This document shows, piece after piece, positions 7,550 through 8,175 of a stretch of DNA of 8,175 nucleotides. Both the position numbers and the translations under genes were made by a program. Source of the stretch: Boseongicola sp. SB0675_bin_26 (GTDB taxonomy: Bacteria > Pseudomonadota > Alphaproteobacteria > Rhodobacterales > Rhodobacteraceae); the NCBI GenBank assembly GCA_009843725.1, contig VYCX01000143.1, positions 2,462 to 10,636 on the forward strand, read 5' to 3'. The first letter of the stretch is position 1. Each line of letters starts with the position of its first letter. The notes beneath the pieces were generated by a model. The model had not been told where the DNA came from and did no database searches. It saw only the letters and a list, made by a program, of their open reading frames with translations.

Positions 7550-8175
<626 letters not shown>

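Overview
The window looks like a chromosomal core-gene region of an alphaproteobacterium, most likely of the order Rhodobacterales. The DNA is GC-rich with GC-rich third codon positions. The F1 genes run atpH-atpA-atpG-atpD with no F0 genes in front, which is the split arrangement usual in alphaproteobacteria. AtpH opens with SESASISSGIAARYATA, AtpA contains [18 protein letters not shown], and GloB contains [12 protein letters not shown]; all of these resemble Rhodobacterales homologues as I remember them. No database search was possible.

Layout. On the minus strand, positions 2013 to 1 hold the first 671 codons of clpA, the AAA+ unfoldase of the ClpAP protease; its C-terminus lies beyond the left edge. 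Positions 2014-2735 are a gap of about 720 bases with no recognisable gene. It holds a 42-codon candidate ORF in frame with clpA and directly in front of it, a 135-codon low-complexity ORF that overlaps the end of gloB, and one clean palindromic hairpin. The adaptor gene clpS, which often sits next to clpA in this class, is not there. Positions 3503 to 2736 (minus) hold gloB, glyoxalase II. Divergent from it, starting 62 bases away, is a class I SAM-dependent methyltransferase-like gene (3566-4312, plus).

After a 247-base leader that contains several overlapping inverted repeats, the F1-ATPase operon runs to the right edge: atpH (delta), atpA (alpha), atpG (gamma) and the first 202 codons of atpD (beta). 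Spacing is tight (0, 29 and 18 bases) and each gene has a visible Shine-Dalgarno sequence. This fits one transcript that delivers the subunits of the catalytic head of ATP synthase, with atpC expected just beyond the window.

The functions are housekeeping: protein quality control, methylglyoxal detoxification and oxidative or photophosphorylation. I found no mobile element, CRISPR array, tRNA or rRNA, and no convincing new multi-gene system. The parts worth a second look are non-coding or marginal: the clpA-gloB gap, the atpH leader, and the shared gloB/methyltransferase promoter region.
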